Shown here piece by piece: positions 60,513 through 64,000 of a stretch of 64,000 nucleotides of DNA. The stretch is from positions 124,001-188,000 of the forward strand of contig NZ_LXEW01000048.1 of assembly GCF_001655055.1 (NCBI RefSeq), written 5' to 3'. This stretch comes from Providencia heimbachae ATCC 35613. GTDB lineage: Bacteria; Pseudomonadota; Gammaproteobacteria; Enterobacterales; Enterobacteriaceae. Each line of letters starts with the position of its first letter. Within the stretch, counting starts at the first letter, position 1. A program made the translations under genes and the position numbers. The notes below the pieces were generated by a model. That model had not been told where the DNA came from and ran no database searches. It was given only the letters and a program-made list of their open reading frames with translations.

Positions 60513-60551
60513 ATAACACCAATAAATGTCTACTATTGGTGTTATATTTTT
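60513..60551 (+). terminator. cysA terminator
   Basis: ATAACACCAATA (60513-60524) pairs perfectly with TATTGGTGTTAT (60534-60545), then a T-rich run. It separates cysA from cysM. Confidence 0.88.
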
Positions 60552-60907
60552 CTATTCCTTTCTGGGTATGCCCGTCAGCATTATTCTCATATAAATTTCA
60601 TTGCATACAAGTGATGCGGTTTTTATACGCCTAACTTAATGATAATTATCATTTTTATATATTATTTAATTATAAAATATGATTGGTAATTATATGAACT
60701 TATTGTAATATAATAATATAGAATAGCTATATCACTAATAGTAATAAAGATAATCTATTTTTCTAATATAATTTATGTGAAGATATTTCATGTTTTCTAT
60801 TATTTATTTTGGGGTAATATCTTATCGGTATTTGATCTAACTTATAACAATAAATTATACCTTAAAGATTTCAACTTGAAGAAAAACAGGTATATAAGGA
60901 AAACACA
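60552..60907 (+). other. AT-rich spacer before cysM
   Basis: About 356 bp, strongly AT-rich, with no gene; it contains a Fur-box-like palindrome. It must hold a cysM promoter if the cysA terminator works. No CysB site was recognised. Confidence 0.45.
60638..60653. promoter_or_regulatory. Fur-box-like palindrome
   Basis: AATGATAATTATCATT is a perfect 8-0-8 palindrome built from Fur-type half-sites. Aligned to the 19-bp consensus GATAATGATAATCATTATC it matches at about 14 positions. It is 255 bp upstream of cysM. Confidence 0.5.
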
Positions 60908-61792
60908 GTGTCAACTCTGGAACAGTTTATTGGTAATACTCCACTTGTGAAACTTCAGCGTTTGAATCAAGGAATTGATGCTGAGATCTGGGTGAAGCTA
61001 GAAGGAAATAATCCGGCAGGTTCAGTGAAAGACAGAGCTGCATTTTCAATGATTAATGAAGCCGAAAAACGTGGTGAAATTCAGCCCGGTGATACATTAA
61101 TAGAAGCAACCAGCGGAAATACCGGAATTGCCCTTGCAATGATAGCGGCGGTAAAAGGCTACAAGTTAAAGCTATTGATGCCAGATAATATGAGCAAAGA
61201 GCGCCAAGCCTCGATGAAAGCCTACGGAGCTGAATTATTGCTGGTTAGTACAACCGTAGGCATGGAAGGTGCTAGAGATCTGGCAAAAGAAATGGAAAAA
61301 AAGGGTGAAGGGAAAGTATTAGACCAATTTAATAACCCTGATAACCCATTAGCGCATTTCAATACAACAGGACCTGAAATTTGGCAGCAAACAGAAGGGC
61401 GTATCACGCATTTTGTTTCCAGTATGGGGACAACCGGTACGATAACCGGTGTGAGTCGATTTTTAAAATCGCAATCGCAAAGTATCCATATTGTTGGATT
61501 GCAGCCAGCTGAAAAAAGCCAAATTCCGGGTATCAGACGTTGGTCTCCGGGGTATTTACCGGGTATTTTTAACAGTGAGCTTGTGGATAGTGTTCTCGAT
61601 GTTAACCAAACCGAGGCAGAAGAGACCATGAGAGCATTGGCTAAGTATGAAGGTATCTTTTGCGGTGTGAGTTCTGGTGGTGCGGTAGCGGGGGCTTTGC
61701 GTGTTGCGAGTCAAAATCCGGGAGCCATCATTGTTGCCATTATTTGTGACCGCGGTGACCGCTATTTATCGACGGGTGTTTTTGATAATTAG
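60908..61792 (+). CDS. cysM: Cysteine synthase B
   Basis: A 294-residue PLP enzyme (O-acetylserine sulfhydrylase B) that also accepts thiosulfate, the substrate imported by CysPTWA. PLP Lys41 is in GNNPAGSVKDRAA; the substrate loop is EATSGNTGIALA. It begins with GTG, as in E. coli. It is separated from cysA by a terminator and a long spacer, unlike the E. coli arrangement. Confidence 0.96.
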   Translation: MSTLEQFIGNTPLVKLQRLNQGIDAEIWVKLEGNNPAGSVKDRAAFSMINEAEKRGEIQPGDTLIEATSGNTGIALAMIAAVKGYKLKLLMPDNMSKERQASMKAYGAELLLVSTTVGMEGARDLAKEMEKKGEGKVLDQFNNPDNPLAHFNTTGPEIWQQTEGRITHFVSSMGTTGTITGVSRFLKSQSQSIHIVGLQPAEKSQIPGIRRWSPGYLPGIFNSELVDSVLDVNQTEAEETMRALAKYEGIFCGVSSGGAVAGALRVASQNPGAIIVAIICDRGDRYLSTGVFDN

Positions 61793-61847
61793 TGACTGAA
61801 GATATTATTGGTCATCGAAGAGACTAAAAGCGGCGATAGGACGAATT

Positions 61848-61887
61848 AAACCATCAGATGTTAGATTATACATCTGATGGTTTTTTT
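61848..61887 (+). terminator. Terminator between convergent cysM and crr
   Basis: A 14-bp stem (AAACCATCAGATGT with ACATCTGATGGTTT) followed by seven T on the plus strand; the minus-strand side has only GGTTTAATT, so it is stronger for cysM. Confidence 0.9.
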
Positions 61888-61905
61888 ATGGCGTTGATAA
61901 AGAAA

Positions 61906-62415
61906 TTATTTCTTTATCCGCATAATGACAGTTTCACCTACTGTCACAGTGCCATTAAGCTTTGTTAATTCTTTGATTTCATCCATGTTAGAAATCACAA
62001 CTGGCGTCAGAACAGATTTTGCTTTTTCTTCTAAAATCGCTAAATCAAATTCAATGATCAAGTCGCCTTTCTTCACGGTTTGCCCTTCTTCAGCGATACG
62101 CGTAAAGCCTTCGCCTTTGAGTTCAACGGTATCAATACCGAAGTGAACAAAGAGTTCTATACCATCATCAGATTCAATGGAGAACGCATGGTTAGTTTCA
62201 AAGATTTTGCCGATAGTGCCATCAACAGGGGCAACAATTTTGTTACCGGTAGGTTTAATCGCAATACCATCGCCGACTATCTTTTCTGCGAACACAACGT
62301 CTGGAACATCTTCAATATTGACAATTTCGCCTGATAAAGGGGCGACAATCTCAATACTGCCACTGCTACTTTTGTCTTCCGAAACTAGTGATTTCAGTTT
62401 GTCAAACAGACCCAT
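61906..62415 (-). CDS. crr: PTS glucose-specific EIIA component
   Basis: A 169-residue phosphocarrier that feeds the glucose permease and controls adenylate cyclase and inducer exclusion. The phospho-acceptor is His91 (LFVHFGIDT), with His76 as partner. It is identical in length to E. coli EIIA-Glc and begins [20 protein letters not shown] lies upstream. It follows ptsI but is separated by 321 bp, against a few tens of bp in E. coli. Confidence 0.98.
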   Translation of the reverse strand: MGLFDKLKSLVSEDKSSSGSIEIVAPLSGEIVNIEDVPDVVFAEKIVGDGIAIKPTGNKIVAPVDGTIGKIFETNHAFSIESDDGIELFVHFGIDTVELKGEGFTRIAEEGQTVKKGDLIIEFDLAILEEKAKSVLTPVVISNMDEIKELTKLNGTVTVGETVIMRIKK

Positions 62416-62577
62416 GGACCTTCTCCTAATCGTTTATATGGGACCGAACTAATGTGCTGTTCCTCGGGGTGGTTGATTTTTGCTGCTTATTTTTACAGCC
62501 TAAAAAGAGTAATAAATAATCAGCCTAATTGAGGTTAGTATTGATTATCAACAATAATCACTATCTCAACTAAAAAA
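62416..62577 (-). other. crr leader region
   Basis: Non-coding. It contains a small hairpin (GATTAT/ATAATC near 62540-62560) and the crr ribosome binding site (AGGAGAAGG). It likely holds a crr-specific promoter, but no clear -35/-10 was chosen. Confidence 0.4.
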
Positions 62578-62721
62578 GATGATCAAAATCTGCCCTTCGG
62601 GTTCGATTAAAGAACGTTCCACTCATTTTATTCTACGTTGAGTGGCTCTTGCTTAGTTCACTAAGCGGCGAACCTCTCGCCTTGCCTAAAAGGTCTTTAA
62701 TTCGAATGAAAATTGACCATC
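62578..62721 (-). repeat. Cloverleaf-like foldback element between ptsI and crr
   Basis: Closing stems: GATG-A-TCAA (62578-62586) with TTGA-C-CATC (62713-62721), and TTCGATTAAAGA (62602-62613) with TCTTTAATTCGAA (62694-62706). Inside are three perfect hairpins: CCACTCA/TGAGTGG, GCTTAG/CTAAGC (TTCA loop) and GGCGA/TCGCC. Read on the minus strand the structure ends in TTTTTT (62577-62572), so it could terminate or process the pts transcript. No ERIC similarity. Confidence 0.65.
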
Positions 62722-62736
62722 AAAGATCAATAGCTC

Positions 62737-64000
62737 CTAGCATAACGTTTTTTCTTGAATAAAGGTATCAACAAGTTTCATCAATTCATCTGACGTTGCT
62801 TGGGCAAGGGCTTGTTCAGCTAATGCCTTGGTGTCAGAAAAGTTAGCATTACGAATTAATTTCTTAATGCCGGGAATTGAAATTGCACTCATACTAAATT
62901 CATCCAGACCCATGCCAAGAAGCAACAGAGTCGCACGTTCATCACCTGCTAATTCACCGCACATGCCCGTCCATTTACCTTCCGCATGGGAAGCATCAAT
63001 CACTTGTTTAATCAAGTTTAAGACGGCTGGAGACATTGGGTTATACAGGTGGGAAATCAGTTCATTACCCCGATCCACCGCTAAGGTGTATTGAGTAAGA
63101 TCGTTCGTCCCAATACTAAAGAAATCAACTTCTTTTGCTAAATGACGAGCAATAACAGCAGCTGCTGGCGTCTCAACCATTACACCTACTTCAATTGTTT
63201 CATCGAAAGCTTTACCTTCTTCACGTAACTGAGCTTTAAGCATCTCAAGTTCTGCTTTCAGTTCACGAACTTCCTCAACGGAAATAATCATCGGGAACAT
63301 GATACGCAGTTTACCAAATTTAGACGCTCTTAAAATAGCCCGTAACTGTGAGTGTAGAATTTCTTTGCGATCTAGACAAATACGAATTGCACGCCAGCCG
63401 AGGAATGGGTTATCTTCTTTCGGTAAATTCATATATGGCAAGTCTTTATCACCGCCAATATCCATGGTACGAACAATAACCGCTTGGCTACCCATCGCTT
63501 CTGCAACGGCTTTATAAGCTTGGAATTGTTCTTCTTCCGTTGGTAGCGAATCTCTGTCCATAAATAAGAATTCAGTACGATATAAACCAACACCTTCCGC
63601 ACCATTACGTTCCGCACCGGTGACATCACGGACAGTCCCAATGTTGGCACAAACTTCAACTTGATGACCATCAAGGGTAATCGCTGGCAAGTCTTTTAAC
63701 TTAACCAGTTCTTCTTTTTCTTGTAAATATTCATCTTTGAAGGTTTTTAGTTTGTCGATTTCAGCTTCAGAAGGGTTCAAGTAAATTTTATTATTTACCC
63801 CATCTAAAATTACATAATCGCCATTTTTAATTTTGCTGGTTGCATTAGAGGTACCGACGATCGCAGGAAGTTCTAATGAGCGAGCCATGATAGAGGTGTG
63901 GGAGGTACGACCACCTATATCAGTGATAAAACCTAACACTTTATCTAAATTTAGTTGTGCTGTTTCTGAAGGGGTTAAATCTGCAGCAACTAAAATCACT
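62737..64000 (-). CDS. ptsI: PTS enzyme I, N-terminus outside window
   Basis: The C-terminal ~420 of 575 residues of PEP-protein phosphotransferase, which phosphorylates HPr from PEP. The phospho-His (His189 in E. coli) is in [13 protein letters not shown]. The PEP-binding barrel shows [39 protein letters not shown] and MCGELAGDE. It ends EKTLC, like E. coli (EKTIC). The remaining 5' part and presumably ptsH lie past the right edge. Confidence 0.98.
   Translation of the reverse strand, partial: VILVAADLTPSETAQLNLDKVLGFITDIGGRTSHTSIMARSLELPAIVGTSNATSKIKNGDYVILDGVNNKIYLNPSEAEIDKLKTFKDEYLQEKEELVKLKDLPAITLDGHQVEVCANIGTVRDVTGAERNGAEGVGLYRTEFLFMDRDSLPTEEEQFQAYKAVAEAMGSQAVIVRTMDIGGDKDLPYMNLPKEDNPFLGWRAIRICLDRKEILHSQLRAILRASKFGKLRIMFPMIISVEEVRELKAELEMLKAQLREEGKAFDETIEVGVMVETPAAAVIARHLAKEVDFFSIGTNDLTQYTLAVDRGNELISHLYNPMSPAVLNLIKQVIDASHAEGKWTGMCGELAGDERATLLLLGMGLDEFSMSAISIPGIKKLIRNANFSDTKALAEQALAQATSDELMKLVDTFIQEKTLC

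Overview
This 64 kb window is chromosomal DNA from an enterobacterium of the Morganellaceae, most likely Providencia. The reasons are the moderate-to-low GC, the E. coli-like gene order for nearly every block, the ERIC repeats, and a few additions not found at this locus in E. coli (nadE before glnB, an afu/uhp cluster, a protealysin gene). Genus is inferred from gene content and has not been checked by alignment.

Layout. (1) 1-3230: 3' five-sixths of purL. (2) 3346-4040: a PemK/MazF-like toxin and AbrB-fold antitoxin on the minus strand, with a repeat-rich operator. (3) 4139-12250, minus strand: uhpA-uhpB-uhpC-afuA-afuB-afuC, a hexose-phosphate three-component sensor joined directly to a hexose-phosphate-type ABC transporter. 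(4) 12533-17032: the GlmY small RNA with a sigma54 promoter and three GlrR boxes, then glrK-qseG-glrR. (5) nadE-glnB, then convergent hmp. (6) glyA (PurR box upstream) and hcaT. (7) suhB divergent from trmJ. (8) 25252-31214: the isc operon, iscRSUA-hscBA-fdx-iscX, with two IscR boxes and several intercistronic stem-loops. (9) pepB, a short sseB, yfhM, pbpC, ndk. (10) rlmN-rodZ-ispG-hisS-yfgM-bamB-der-rluF. (11) minus strand: a protealysin-type metalloprotease and hemF. (12) ypeA, yfeY, yfeX, an ERIC element, cysPTWA, cysM. (13) minus strand: ptsI (3' part) and crr, separated by a 321-bp spacer that can fold into a terminator-like cloverleaf.

Most of the window is conserved housekeeping: purines, NAD, nitrogen signalling, Fe-S assembly, envelope biogenesis, isoprenoids, translation, haem, sulfur assimilation and PTS. 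The more interesting content is regulatory or modular: the uhpABC-afuABC fusion locus, the glmY/GlrR control region, RNA structures that cut the isc and pts operons into segments, a Fur-box-like palindrome before a detached cysM, a toxin lacking the usual Arg-Pro active-site motif, an SseB reduced to its C-terminal domain, and a protealysin gene with no adjacent inhibitor gene. No CRISPR array, tRNA, rRNA, prophage or insertion sequence was seen.
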